36,618 bases of DNA, from contig CAXRGH010000118.1 of assembly GCA_964230195.1 (NCBI GenBank), positions 1-36,618 of the forward strand. The letters are read 5' to 3'. The stretch's first letter is position 1, and each line of letters begins with the position of its first letter. The position numbers were made by a program, and so were the translations under genes. The notes under the pieces were generated by a model. The model worked only from the letters and a program-made list of their open reading frames with translations, ran no database searches and was not told the origin of the DNA. Below, one piece after another: positions 7,511 through 16,231 of the stretch. The DNA is from CAXRGH01 sp964230195 (lineage in GTDB: Bacteria > Pseudomonadota > Gammaproteobacteria > Enterobacterales > Alteromonadaceae).

Positions 7511-10500
7511 ATGACTATGCGCTACTTTATCGCTTTTTTATTCACGCTGTTTAGTGTTGGGTTGCCACCACAAGCACTGGCTCAAGCCGACCAATCAGAG
7601 TTTGTTCTAACCTCCGATTGTCAGTCAGAAGAAAATTCCATACAGCACTTTATTGACGATGGACGAACCATTGAAATTAATGACCTTTTGGGTGATAACA
7701 CATTATTCTCGTCGGATCGTCCGACTCATTCAAATTACGGTATTATCACGGGCAACCTATGGCTAAAATTAGATGTAAACAATCAAACATCTTTCAATGA
7801 TTGGGTCATGCGACTTGAAAATGAACACTTATACCAAGTATCAGTTTATCAATACGACCAAAACAAAAATCCAGCGTTAAAATACTTATTTCGGCCAGAC
7901 GATAAACGCTATTCAATTGACGCCTCGGTTGAACTCAACCCACATAGCAATACCACATTATTCATTAAGATCCATCACACCAGTTCACCGATTATTGCGC
8001 CAATTTCCGTGATTGAAACCAAGGCGTATGAAAAAGAAAAACTGATCAGTCAAATTATGTGGTTCTTTTTTGTCAGTGTGCTTATTACGCTCGCATTTCT
8101 CAATGTTGTGAGTTTTATTGGGTTACGTGATTGGTCAATACTACCGGCTATTGCCTATATGCTTCTCATCGTCATAAGCCAACAGGCTTTTATGGGATAT
8201 CTTTATCTGTGGCTACCCGAAATACAAATCAATCAATACAGTCAAAACAGGCATTTCTACTATTTGGGTTTGTCATTGTGTTTACTATTTTTTACTTATA
8301 TTTTTCTCGATATCCCACGTTTGTCGTCAAGAGCTGCAAAATGGTTTAAAGCCCACCTTACTGCCACTTTCAGTTTGATCCTTCTGGGGCTTTTAGCCAT
8401 TGAACAATTCCGACATGTTGCATTTTACATAGCCATGTTAGGCGGCATCACTACCATTATTTTAATGCTAGTTGCCTGTCACTTGTCATACAAACATCAG
8501 TTGTATGAACGCCATTACTTTACGATAGCCACTGTTTCATGTGCGCTTGGCGCCATCGCTTCAATGTGTTCGCTGTCGGGACTCATTGAAAGCCATATTG
8601 TTATTAAGGAAGGGTTCGAAATCGGCAGTTTAGTCCAAACCGTGATGATCTCGATTGCATTTCGACAACGCTACATTTCAAATATAACAAAAGAGTTAAA
8701 GCATGCGGCTAAAGAATTAGAAGCGAATTACACTTACATTGAGGAGCAAAGTGTTACTCTTGATATTGCTCGTCGTCGAGCAGAGCAAGCCAATACCATC
8801 AAATCTCAATTTTTAACAACTATGAGTCACGAATTCAGAACACCGCTCAATGCCATTCTCGGGTTCGCGGCACAAATAAAAACAAAAATAAAAGATGAGA
8901 CCATCAACGAACAAGTGTCCATTATTAATGAATCCGCAAATAACCTTCGAATTATCGTCAATGATCTATTAGATTATTCGCAAATTGAATCCAATGATTT
9001 ACAGGTTTTACCATCCACATTTACTCCACAAGAGTTATTGTCCGATTTGATTGCGCAAGCCAACCGTGATGCAGAAGTAAAAGGGTTGGAATTGGTTTAT
9101 TTCCAATCAAAACTTCCGGAGAGTTTGACAGGAGATAAGGACAAAATTGAGCAAGTGGCACATCATTTAATTCGTAACGCAATTAAATATACAGACAAAG
9201 GGTTCGTGCTCATCGAAGTTGAATATCAGAGAGAAGATAATGAACAGTCATCGTTCAATATTCGTGTTGAAGATTCAGGAACAGGTATCTCGCAAAGAGT
9301 CCAAGACAACCTATTCAATAACATAGCGTCTACTGACAATACCTTTGCACGGAGTCATCAAGGCTCTGGATTAGGATTATTTATCTCTCAGAAACTTGCT
9401 CGACTCATGGGAGGGGAAATTACCGTTAATAGTCAGCTAAATGTTGGTTCAGTGTTTAATTTCCGCATTCCTATATCTGCCTCAAAGGAAACTGAGTTTT
9501 CGGTACAAGAGCAAAATAAACGCTCATTTGCACTCATGAACTTTACCGAGATCCAGCGCAGAGCAGTCACTATGTCACTGGAACAAATTGGAGCTGAGGT
9601 CGTAAGACCATATGAACCGGTTTCTTCAGGTGCAACTGTTTGCTGGAACGAATCTCCAAAAGTTGCTCTTTCGATTGAAAAAATAAAGACCATTTCAGAG
9701 CGGTTCCCCAAAAACTCTATTGTTATCAACTGTATATCGAAAACTTATTTACAACTAATCCAAGACACGAGCAACCTGCCAGTTAATGTTCGATTAATCC
9801 GTAAACCTTTAACTGTTCATAAGCTTATTGCTATCGATGAACATTGGCAGAAAAACAATGCTGCCTTGGAAACGGAACAAAATCTCTCATCCCTGAATAT
9901 ACTAGCGGTTGACGACATGAAGATGAATCTTCAGCTACTAGCAACTTGGTTAGGCCCAACAAAAGCGAATCTAACAGAGGCTTTATCAGGGCAACAAGCC
10001 GTTGAGCTCTGCAAGACTAACGAGTATGACCTTATATTAATGGATATTCAGATGCCGGGAATGGATGGTATCACTGCCAGTCAAGCAATAAGAAAAATCC
10101 CTCTCAATATGGGGACGCCTATTGTTGCGGTCACTGCCCATGCTTTCGAAGAAGAAAAAAGAACGTTTCTCAATTCCGGTATGGATGACCACATTGCAAA
10201 ACCAATTAATTTGAATGGTCTGATGTCAGTTATTACTACCTGGTGCGATATCGATAAAGTCAATGCTAAATGCGACAACCTTGACTGGAATGCGGCACTT
10301 GAACGCGCGCAAGGAAATACTGCGTTAGCAGAGTCAATCTTCACTCAGTTTAAGACCGAACTGAGAAATATTCTACCGAAGATAAAAGAAGCTGAAGCAA
10401 GCAATAATCACAGTGACTTGTTAAGTTACATTCATGCAATACACGGCATCTCATGTCAAACTGGGGTACCAAAATTACGCACGCTTTGCAGCGAGATAGA

Positions 10501-10627
10501 GGGGCTTCTCAAACAAGGATACTATGAAAACGCCTATCATTTAATGACACAATTTCATCAAGTGAGTGACGTCGTTTTGTCATTAACTGCAAACAATTCA
10601 TCAGTCACTGAGTCTGTGTCAAGCTAG
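7511..10627 (+). CDS. Hybrid sensor histidine kinase (7TMR-DISM, HisKA, HATPase, degenerate REC, REC, Hpt)
   Basis: This 1038-residue membrane sensor should carry out a multi-step phosphorelay. Order: signal peptide (1-24); periplasmic DISMED2-like domain (about 40-172); 7TM block (about 183-388); coiled linker; HisKA with H440 in TMSHEFRTPLNAIL; HATPase (about 540-660) with N box RNAIKYTDKG and GSGLGLFISQ. A degenerate receiver-like stretch (about 670-785) ends in RKPL. A full receiver follows (about 795-915) with D845 in LMDIQMPGMDG and KPIN. A C-terminal Hpt-like domain has H975 in IHAIHGI, where the usual lysine of HxLKG is histidine. No partner regulator is adjacent and the signal is unknown. 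A GGAGG lies 18 bases before this ATG, further than ideal, so the exact start is uncertain. Confidence 0.92.
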   Translation: MTMRYFIAFLFTLFSVGLPPQALAQADQSEFVLTSDCQSEENSIQHFIDDGRTIEINDLLGDNTLFSSDRPTHSNYGIITGNLWLKLDVNNQTSFNDWVMRLENEHLYQVSVYQYDQNKNPALKYLFRPDDKRYSIDASVELNPHSNTTLFIKIHHTSSPIIAPISVIETKAYEKEKLISQIMWFFFVSVLITLAFLNVVSFIGLRDWSILPAIAYMLLIVISQQAFMGYLYLWLPEIQINQYSQNRHFYYLGLSLCLLFFTYIFLDIPRLSSRAAKWFKAHLTATFSLILLGLLAIEQFRHVAFYIAMLGGITTIILMLVACHLSYKHQLYERHYFTIATVSCALGAIASMCSLSGLIESHIVIKEGFEIGSLVQTVMISIAFRQRYISNITKELKHAAKELEANYTYIEEQSVTLDIARRRAEQANTIKSQFLTTMSHEFRTPLNAILGFAAQIKTKIKDETINEQVSIINESANNLRIIVNDLLDYSQIESNDLQVLPSTFTPQELLSDLIAQANRDAEVKGLELVYFQSKLPESLTGDKDKIEQVAHHLIRNAIKYTDKGFVLIEVEYQREDNEQSSFNIRVEDSGTGISQRVQDNLFNNIASTDNTFARSHQGSGLGLFISQKLARLMGGEITVNSQLNVGSVFNFRIPISASKETEFSVQEQNKRSFALMNFTEIQRRAVTMSLEQIGAEVVRPYEPVSSGATVCWNESPKVALSIEKIKTISERFPKNSIVINCISKTYLQLIQDTSNLPVNVRLIRKPLTVHKLIAIDEHWQKNNAALETEQNLSSLNILAVDDMKMNLQLLATWLGPTKANLTEALSGQQAVELCKTNEYDLILMDIQMPGMDGITASQAIRKIPLNMGTPIVAVTAHAFEEEKRTFLNSGMDDHIAKPINLNGLMSVITTWCDIDKVNAKCDNLDWNAALERAQGNTALAESIFTQFKTELRNILPKIKEAEASNNHSDLLSYIHAIHGISCQTGVPKLRTLCSEIEGLLKQGYYENAYHLMTQFHQVSDVVLSLTANNSSVTESVSS

Positions 10628-11334
10628 TTAGATTCAGGTAACGATGTGTTAACGGTTTGCTGACACTGTTGAATCAAGGTGACAAAATCCGAGGGTTGTC
10701 TATCCAATTGGTCAATTTCGATAAACAGGTCGTAGCCTAATTCATTGTGGAGTCTCTTCATTCGATTACCAAACATTGCAACGATCCCCGTATATGTTTG
10801 GCCTTCGCCGGCATCAAAACGATCATTTTCGATCAGACCTTCGCTATAGCAAGTGCCCGTTGTGCAACTGTCACTAGTGTGTAAAAGTAAAGAGCGTTGC
10901 TGTATTAATAAGTGATTGGCGAGTCTTGGCGATATGGATGATAAAACATCTTGATAGCCATTTTCGTTCAGTCTAATGGCAATAAATGGAAGGGTAATCA
11001 GTTCCAGATTGTGAGTGATCTTAGGCTGATCAACACGCTGAATACTCTGCCAATTCAATCCCCAACCGCCTTTCGTGTGATGATATGCAAGGTAATCGCG
11101 CTTCAATGTAAAACTGAAATCTGGTTGCCGTTGCTTACCCCAAGCAATGACCCCTGAAATTAGTGATGCCATAAACACAACTGCCGCAATCATTGGCTCA
11201 ATCGAGGCGGGGAATACAGACAGCACAGCAGCAATAATCAACAGCGTAGCACTCAGCACCCATGTTGAGTAGCGATTTCGTTTCATCATTGGTGTAATGT
11301 TAATGGCTTCCGGTGTCATTACTTTTGCGCTCAT
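10624..11334 (-). CDS. DUF2982-like membrane protein of unknown function
   Basis: A 236-residue protein with two adjacent hydrophobic helices (about 26-46 and 48-66) followed by a soluble domain of about 165 residues. The opening INITPMMKRNRYS resembles what I remember of DUF2982 proteins of marine gammaproteobacteria. No catalytic motif is seen. It overlaps the upstream UPF0149 gene by 35 bases, so it is almost certainly the last gene of that operon; a start at the internal ATG at 11319 would still overlap. Its stop overlaps the stop of the convergent sensor kinase within one CTAG. Function unknown; the family name is tentative. Confidence 0.72.
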   Translation of the reverse strand: MSAKVMTPEAINITPMMKRNRYSTWVLSATLLIIAAVLSVFPASIEPMIAAVVFMASLISGVIAWGKQRQPDFSFTLKRDYLAYHHTKGGWGLNWQSIQRVDQPKITHNLELITLPFIAIRLNENGYQDVLSSISPRLANHLLIQQRSLLLHTSDSCTTGTCYSEGLIENDRFDAGEGQTYTGIVAMFGNRMKRLHNELGYDLFIEIDQLDRQPSDFVTLIQQCQQTVNTSLPESN

Positions 11335-11986
11335 CAGTTCTCTGAGTTAATTCAATATTTTCAGGTAATACTTTGGTTAACTCATCTGCGATCAAAAGAT
11401 AATCCAGTAAACAAGAGTTAATGCTTTGATATAAACCGTCAAGATTATTCAGTAACTTGTGTTTGTCATCAGCTGAACGTTGCGCTAGTGCGAAAGATAA
11501 GTCGGCAAAGGTTGATAGCAGTTTTAAACATCTTATCAGCGCTCGCTTTCGTTCAGGTTCATCATCACAATTTGTCGCCACATACAATCCCCAGCCCCGC
11601 TGCCATTTGGGTTCATTCGACTGATGCGCTGCCAGAAACCCTTTGCACCATTCTGATAATGGCGATATACCATCCTCTTCTGAGGCTAGTATACAAGAGT
11701 CGGGTAAACCAGCCTCAGCGTTTTGTATATCGAGCAGCTGGCACTTAAATAACGCCATTACGTGGTCACAAAACTCATCTACCTGTGATGCTGATGTGCG
11801 TTCTGGGGGGTGTCTAAATAACAATGGAAGCCATTCATTCGGAAGTGGAATATCAGGACAGGCCGCACAAGCAAATACTACACCTGAAATATATTCAGAA
11901 CTAACAACAGCACTTTTGAAATGTGAATGGTGAGAGTGATTCCTCACTCTTTGCAATACTGTGTGATAAGTTGAAGATGCAAACAT
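11300..11986 (-). CDS. UPF0149 (YgfB/YecA-like) family protein
   Basis: A 228-residue soluble, mostly helical protein. The segments SSEYISGVVFACAACP and WCKGFLAAHQ with a nearby tryptophan-rich QRGWGLY resemble the UPF0149 family (YgfB, YecA). YgfB-like proteins have been linked to regulation in Pseudomonas, but the biochemical role of this member is unknown. There is no C-terminal SEC-C zinc motif, unlike YecA. It starts eight bases after the aminotransferase stop and overlaps the DUF2982-like gene, forming one operon. The family call is from pattern recognition and is moderate. Confidence 0.65.
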   Translation of the reverse strand: MFASSTYHTVLQRVRNHSHHSHFKSAVVSSEYISGVVFACAACPDIPLPNEWLPLLFRHPPERTSASQVDEFCDHVMALFKCQLLDIQNAEAGLPDSCILASEEDGISPLSEWCKGFLAAHQSNEPKWQRGWGLYVATNCDDEPERKRALIRCLKLLSTFADLSFALAQRSADDKHKLLNNLDGLYQSINSCLLDYLLIADELTKVLPENIELTQRTDERKSNDTGSH

Positions 11987-11994
11987 CCGCTTAT

Positions 11995-13119
11995 TTAACG
12001 CTGCAGCCTTGTGACGATCTGTTCTAGGTAAGCTCGTGAACTGGCAAAGTTAATTCGCACGTGTTGCGGCGAACCAAAATCAGCACCGGGTGATGGGCCA
12101 ATGCCTTTGTCTTCAAACCATGACTGTGGGTTTTTCAGACCAAGGCCAGAAGCGTCGATCCACGCTAAAAAAGTCGCTGGTGACACCTGGTACTCTAATC
12201 CTGGTATCCCTTCTACAGCGTTTGCAAGACAGTCTCTATTTCCTCGTAAGTGAGTAAGTAGTGCTTGATGCCAGTCTTGGCATTGAGTGAACGCAATTTC
12301 AGTTGCGACTAAGCCCAATATATTTGCCCACGGCACAAGCCCTTGAGTACCGCGAATAAAACGAGCTCTTAACTTCTCATCTGGAATGATCGCAAACGAT
12401 GTTCCTAGTCCAGCAACATTAAACGTTTTACTCGCCGCCATCAGTGTAATGCTGTTGTCTTCCAACCCGACAACTTTGCCAGCCGGAATATGCTTAAATG
12501 TGGGATCGAGAATGAGGTCACAGTGAATCTCATCTGAACACAATATCACTTGGTGGCGTTGACATATCTCACTGACCTGAGTTAATTCAGACGATGTCAG
12601 TACCGAGCCATTCGGATTCATGGGGTTACACAAAATCATCAAGTGGCACTTGGGGTCACTCGCTAGCGATTCTAATGATGCTAAATCAATCGTTTCACGT
12701 CCATTATCCACAACAGTAGGAACAGCCAAACGCTCCATTCCATTAATTGCAGGAGCTGCTAGCAATGGTGGATAATTAGGCATTTGCACAATGACTTTAT
12801 CACCGGGCTTACATAAACCTTTACATGCTGCATTAAAGCCAGGAACAACGCCGGGCGTCCAGACAATCCACTCAGGCTCTATCTGCCAATCATATTGCGC
12901 TGATAGCCAGGATACAACCGCATGATTTGCTGGGGCGTATTGTGACGGTAGTGTGTAGCCTAGAATCTGATGATCTAGGTAAGATTTCAAACCACTAATG
13001 ATTTTAGGGGGGCACGCATATTCAGCATCAGCAACCCAACACGGCAAAATATCCTTGCCCTTATATTTTTCCCATTTGTAAGCGTGGGTGGGGCCTCGTT
13101 CAATATGCGAATCAAACAT
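11995..13119 (-). CDS. MalY/PatB-type pyridoxal-phosphate aminotransferase (probable cystathionine beta-lyase)
   Basis: A fold-type I PLP enzyme of the aminotransferase class I/II superfamily, MalY/PatB branch; relatives cleave C-S bonds in cystathionine or cysteine conjugates to give pyruvate, ammonia and a thiol. The 374 residues are slightly short for the family. The PLP lysine is K231 in AASKTFNVAGL; DEIHCDL supplies the PLP-ring aspartate, NPMNPNG the conserved asparagine loop, and RINFASS near 355 the carboxylate-binding arginine. WVADAEYACPP near the start is typical of MalY. The substrate cannot be told from sequence. It starts 18 bases after the small membrane gene. Confidence 0.85.
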   Translation of the reverse strand: MFDSHIERGPTHAYKWEKYKGKDILPCWVADAEYACPPKIISGLKSYLDHQILGYTLPSQYAPANHAVVSWLSAQYDWQIEPEWIVWTPGVVPGFNAACKGLCKPGDKVIVQMPNYPPLLAAPAINGMERLAVPTVVDNGRETIDLASLESLASDPKCHLMILCNPMNPNGSVLTSSELTQVSEICQRHQVILCSDEIHCDLILDPTFKHIPAGKVVGLEDNSITLMAASKTFNVAGLGTSFAIIPDEKLRARFIRGTQGLVPWANILGLVATEIAFTQCQDWHQALLTHLRGNRDCLANAVEGIPGLEYQVSPATFLAWIDASGLGLKNPQSWFEDKGIGPSPGADFGSPQHVRINFASSRAYLEQIVTRLQR

Positions 13120-13137
13120 CTTATGGCAGTCTTAAAT

Positions 13138-13332
13138 TTATAAAATTGCGTACAACATAACGGCAAAACCAATCAAGCCAGAGATGCCAAAAAAACGGTA
13201 CTCAACTTTCTGCTTGATGCGGACTTCGGCATCTGGTGTGGGTAACATAAAACTCATGATAATGGAGGAAATGCCAAGCACAAAACACAGTAATGCTGCG
13301 CCAAAGGCGATAGGTTCAAGCCAATTTGCCAT
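13138..13332 (-). CDS. Small two-helix membrane protein, unknown
   Basis: Sixty-four residues with two predicted membrane helices (about 8-29 and 47-63) joined by a charged loop (EVRIKQKVEYRF). No family recognised. It sits 18 bases upstream of the aminotransferase on the same strand and downstream of a likely terminator, so it probably opens the four-gene operon that ends with the DUF2982-like gene. Hydrophobic pattern, charged connector and tight spacing favour a real gene; function is unknown. Confidence 0.65.
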   Translation of the reverse strand: MANWLEPIAFGAALLCFVLGISSIIMSFMLPTPDAEVRIKQKVEYRFFGISGLIGFAVMLYAIL

Positions 13333-13367
13333 ATTTAGTATTCCAAACTTGTTTCATCAAATAACAA

Positions 13368-13387
13368 GGCACTGATTACCCAGTGCC
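13368..13387 (-). terminator. Likely intrinsic terminator of the Na+-symporter gene
   Basis: GGCACTG (13368-13374) and CAGTGCC (13381-13387) form a perfect 7-bp stem around a six-base loop, 69 bases beyond the transporter stop. In the minus-strand transcript the stem is followed by a T-rich stretch (TTGTTATTTG), weaker than a continuous T run. Its place between the transporter and the next operon supports the call. Confidence 0.6.
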
Positions 13388-13455
13388 TCAATTTGCGGCG
13401 GAGTATACCAAACATTCAGCAATAACGCATCAAAATTAACCAATCAGCGATTACC

Positions 13456-14877
13456 TTAAAGGAATAAGCTAACACCAAAGAATTTGAGTGCGACGGTATT
13501 AACAAACACCACCAATAGAATAACAGGAATCACAGTTGCAAGTGAGAAACTCACATACTTTTCAAACCAACTACCTTTGTAGTTGTCATCACCCACCGAT
13601 ACTTCATTGCTCAAATTAGCCGTTTTCCATTTGTAGATAACGAACAAGCAAATAAGCAGGCCATTGAAAGGAAGAATAGTATCGTAAAACACGTCAACCA
13701 ACACATCAAACAATGAACGTGATTGATTTGCATAGGATGTGAACTCGGTAACCCAACTGACTAAACCGAAAGAAAATGCCGCGAGCACTGACAACAATAC
13801 CACCGCAGCACCAACATAAGTTAACGCTTTCTTCCTAGAGATTTGCTTCTCTTGCATAACAGCGGCAACGGGCACTTCCGCGATTGAGACCAAAGAGGTA
13901 ATCGCAGCGAAGAAAACAAGTAGAAAAAAGGTCGCCGCGACAAAAGAAGCACCGACGTAACCAATACCATCTTGCAGAGCAAGAAATATTTGAGGAAGAA
14001 AAGTAAATATCAAACCAACAGAGGAGTCACTCAATGATTCTGTATTTGTACTCGGATCAAAGGAAAAGACTGCTGGTAAAATCAATAGTCCGGCAATAAA
14101 TGCAACCAGTGTGTCTGTCATAGCAACCATTTTTGCTGAACCGCTAATGGCATCTCTACGACTCAAATAAGAACCGTAAGTCAGCATGATCCCCATGCCC
14201 AAAGACAGCGAGAAAAATGCTTGTGAAAGAGCAGAATTAATAACCTGAGCATTCACTTTTGAAAAGTCTGGAATCACATAATAACTGACTCCAGAGAATG
14301 CATTCTCTAAACTCAAAACAAACAAAACTAATAATACCAGCATGATGAACAGGGTAGGCATTAATATCTTCGCCGCCTTTTCAATTCCGTTTTTGACACC
14401 ACCAACCAAAATGAAATAGACAATAGCAATCACTGCTATCATGTAGAGGAAAATATCGGTTGAGTTAATGAAAACCCCAAAGGTACTCGCATCGGCTAAC
14501 ATGTCCAGATTGCCAAATACAATTTGAACAAGATAACCGAATAACCAAACAGTAATGACAGTATAAAAGACGGCAATCATGTAAGGAGTGAGAACGGCGA
14601 TAAAACCCGCTATTTTCCAGCCAAGATTTCCACCCGATAACGATTTGTATGCACCTAATGGATCTTTATTCGTGTTTCTCCCAACAGACATTTCGGCGAT
14701 CATTACCGGTAGACACAAGAAGACCACGAACAGCGCGTAAATCAATAGAAAAGCACCGCCTCCGTTCTTTGCTGCCGCAACGGGAAAGCCCACCATATTG
14801 CCGATACCAACGGCAGAGCCAGCCGCAGCCAAAACAAAACCAAGACGAGAGCCAAATTGCTCGCGATTAGCACTCAT
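13456..14877 (-). CDS. Sodium-dependent transporter of the NSS/SNF family
   Basis: Members of this LeuT-fold family import amino acids or other small amines with Na+ across the inner membrane. The 473 residues carry the family N-terminal signature GSRLGFVLAAAGSAVGIGN and MVGFPVAAAKNGGGAFLL (unwound TM1 and TM2 at the substrate and Na+ sites). About eleven to twelve hydrophobic segments are visible. Bacterial tyrosine and tryptophan transporters are relatives, but the substrate cannot be assigned. The ATG at 14877 follows GGGTG. The gene appears monocistronic, with its own upstream gap and a hairpin downstream. Confidence 0.92.
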   Translation of the reverse strand: MSANREQFGSRLGFVLAAAGSAVGIGNMVGFPVAAAKNGGGAFLLIYALFVVFLCLPVMIAEMSVGRNTNKDPLGAYKSLSGGNLGWKIAGFIAVLTPYMIAVFYTVITVWLFGYLVQIVFGNLDMLADASTFGVFINSTDIFLYMIAVIAIVYFILVGGVKNGIEKAAKILMPTLFIMLVLLVLFVLSLENAFSGVSYYVIPDFSKVNAQVINSALSQAFFSLSLGMGIMLTYGSYLSRRDAISGSAKMVAMTDTLVAFIAGLLILPAVFSFDPSTNTESLSDSSVGLIFTFLPQIFLALQDGIGYVGASFVAATFFLLVFFAAITSLVSIAEVPVAAVMQEKQISRKKALTYVGAAVVLLSVLAAFSFGLVSWVTEFTSYANQSRSLFDVLVDVFYDTILPFNGLLICLFVIYKWKTANLSNEVSVGDDNYKGSWFEKYVSFSLATVIPVILLVVFVNTVALKFFGVSLFL

Positions 14878-14979
14878 AGTTACACCCTATTATTATTATT
14901 TCTCTTCGGATAGTAACAGGCTTGTATGAAAATGTCTTTTCAGCTACTCACATTTTACGCAAATATCACAAGGCTCAGT

Positions 14980-15699
14980 TTACCAGGCGATATTTTCACC
15001 CTTCCAATCAATGTAATGGGCTTGATGAGATTCAGGTAGCGCACTGGTCGCGCTCAACAAATAATCAGCAGCCTGTTCAGGTGAGAACAGTTTACCTTCT
15101 GGTACTCGTTTCTGAAATGGTTGAGATAATGGAGTATCAACTGTTCCTGGATGATAGGCAACTAGGGCAACGTTTCTATATCGTCGTCTATATTCAATTT
15201 GCGCTGTTTGTATCAACATGTTCAATGCTGATTTTGACGCTCGATAACCATACCAGCCTCCCAGCCTGTTGTCCGAAATACTTCCAACGCGCGCAGATAC
15301 AAACACAAACCGTCCATTCGTATTTTTCTCAAACAATGTTCCACCATGCTTCAACCAAATTGCTGGCAATATTGTGTTGATATGAAAGTAGCTTGCGAGT
15401 TGTTCTGGATTGAGGTCTTCAAGCTTTTTTTCTGGTGTTAATTCTGCTCCGTGCAACTGTCCTATTGTGCAATAAACCTGACTGAAACAGCCGGAAAACT
15501 GCTGGCAAAATGATCTGACGTGGGAGTGTTCACTGGAATCGATGAAATGGTAAGTGACATTCGGGATTGTTGCTTGGTCATCACCCAATGATCCCCGCGT
15601 AACGCAATGAACCTCGCCGTTGACGGAGTTGCTCAACAGCTTAAGCAAAGCCCTTCCAATGCCTCCGGCTCCTATCACTAACGCACTATTTGGATTCAT
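14980..15699 (-). CDS. Short-chain dehydrogenase/reductase family oxidoreductase
   Basis: An NAD(P)-dependent SDR of 239 residues from the ATG at 15699. A longer frame to 15780 is open, but the nucleotide-binding motif ALVIGAGGIGRALL begins at residue 6 of this shorter form, as expected. Y152 and K156 of YRASK are the catalytic pair; the serine is S135 or S140 in VSARVGSIS. YHPGTVDTPLSQPF after the active site is typical of C-factor-like SDRs. It overlaps the upstream DCC-family gene by 14 bases, so the two are co-translated. Substrate unknown. Confidence 0.88.
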   Translation of the reverse strand: MNPNSALVIGAGGIGRALLKLLSNSVNGEVHCVTRGSLGDDQATIPNVTYHFIDSSEHSHVRSFCQQFSGCFSQVYCTIGQLHGAELTPEKKLEDLNPEQLASYFHINTILPAIWLKHGGTLFEKNTNGRFVFVSARVGSISDNRLGGWYGYRASKSALNMLIQTAQIEYRRRYRNVALVAYHPGTVDTPLSQPFQKRVPEGKLFSPEQAADYLLSATSALPESHQAHYIDWKGENIAW

Positions 15700-16075
15700 C
15701 TTTACACACCTCACATTTGGCAGTACCGAGGAACAAGCGTGAGAAAAAACCACGATGTCGCGCAAACATTCGATACCCAAAATCTGCCACCAACTTTATG
15801 ACCGGCCATCGAAGTACACCTAACCACTTATATTTATCAACTGTACGCCAAACCAATACTGTTGCGTCCAGTCCCTTCACTACCGTTCCATTATCATCGA
15901 TTGCATGCAATGTGTTGTAACACTCGTGAACATTGAACTGTGGATACCGATCACTAAAATCCGGTGCATGTATATCTTCAAAAACGAGATGCTTATGTTT
16001 ATCATGTCGCTGCAGCATTTGCACTTCGGCAACGCACAACGGGCACTGGCTATCGATAAACATGTAAACCGTCAT
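15686..16075 (-). CDS. DCC-family (DUF393) thiol-disulfide oxidoreductase-like protein
   Basis: A 129-residue thioredoxin-fold-like protein of the DUF393/DCC family. The N-terminal strand MTVYMFID leads to a CPLC pair (C11, C14); the usual DxDCPLC context is altered to DSQCPLC, so the second conserved acidic residue is lost. LDATVLVWRTVDKYKWLG matches the conserved centre of the family. Two further cysteines lie near the C-terminus (KCEVC). The enzymatic role of the family is not settled. It is the first gene of a pair with the SDR and lies divergent from msrA, suggesting a redox context by inference only. Confidence 0.78.
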   Translation of the reverse strand: MTVYMFIDSQCPLCVAEVQMLQRHDKHKHLVFEDIHAPDFSDRYPQFNVHECYNTLHAIDDNGTVVKGLDATVLVWRTVDKYKWLGVLRWPVIKLVADFGYRMFARHRGFFSRLFLGTAKCEVCKDESK

Positions 16076-16231
16076 TGGCCTTCTCCAAATGCAAATAATG
16101 TCTACGGCAACACTGTTTGCGCTGACGCAATTTCGTACAAACAGTGTGTCATTGATATGAATAGTAAAAAGTTACGTACTTAACGTACAAATCGATCAGC
16201 CAATGGTATCAACAATTAAGGGGTTAAAAAC

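Noticed and set aside
14888..14902. Short ATT/TTA run upstream of the Na+ transporter
   Set aside because: Only about four to five units of three bases; likely just an AT-rich promoter region.
14922..15380. Plus-strand open frame of 152 codons
   Set aside because: Antisense to the SDR gene, whose catalytic motifs are clear; no ribosome binding site or recognisable domain.
15700..15780. Upstream extension of the SDR gene
   Set aside because: It would add 27 residues before the nucleotide-binding motif and lies wholly within the DCC-family gene in another frame; the ATG at 15699 fits the family better.
16140..16190. TACGT-ACGTA inverted repeat upstream of msrA
   Set aside because: Only five paired bases in AT-rich DNA; too short to call as an operator without comparison.
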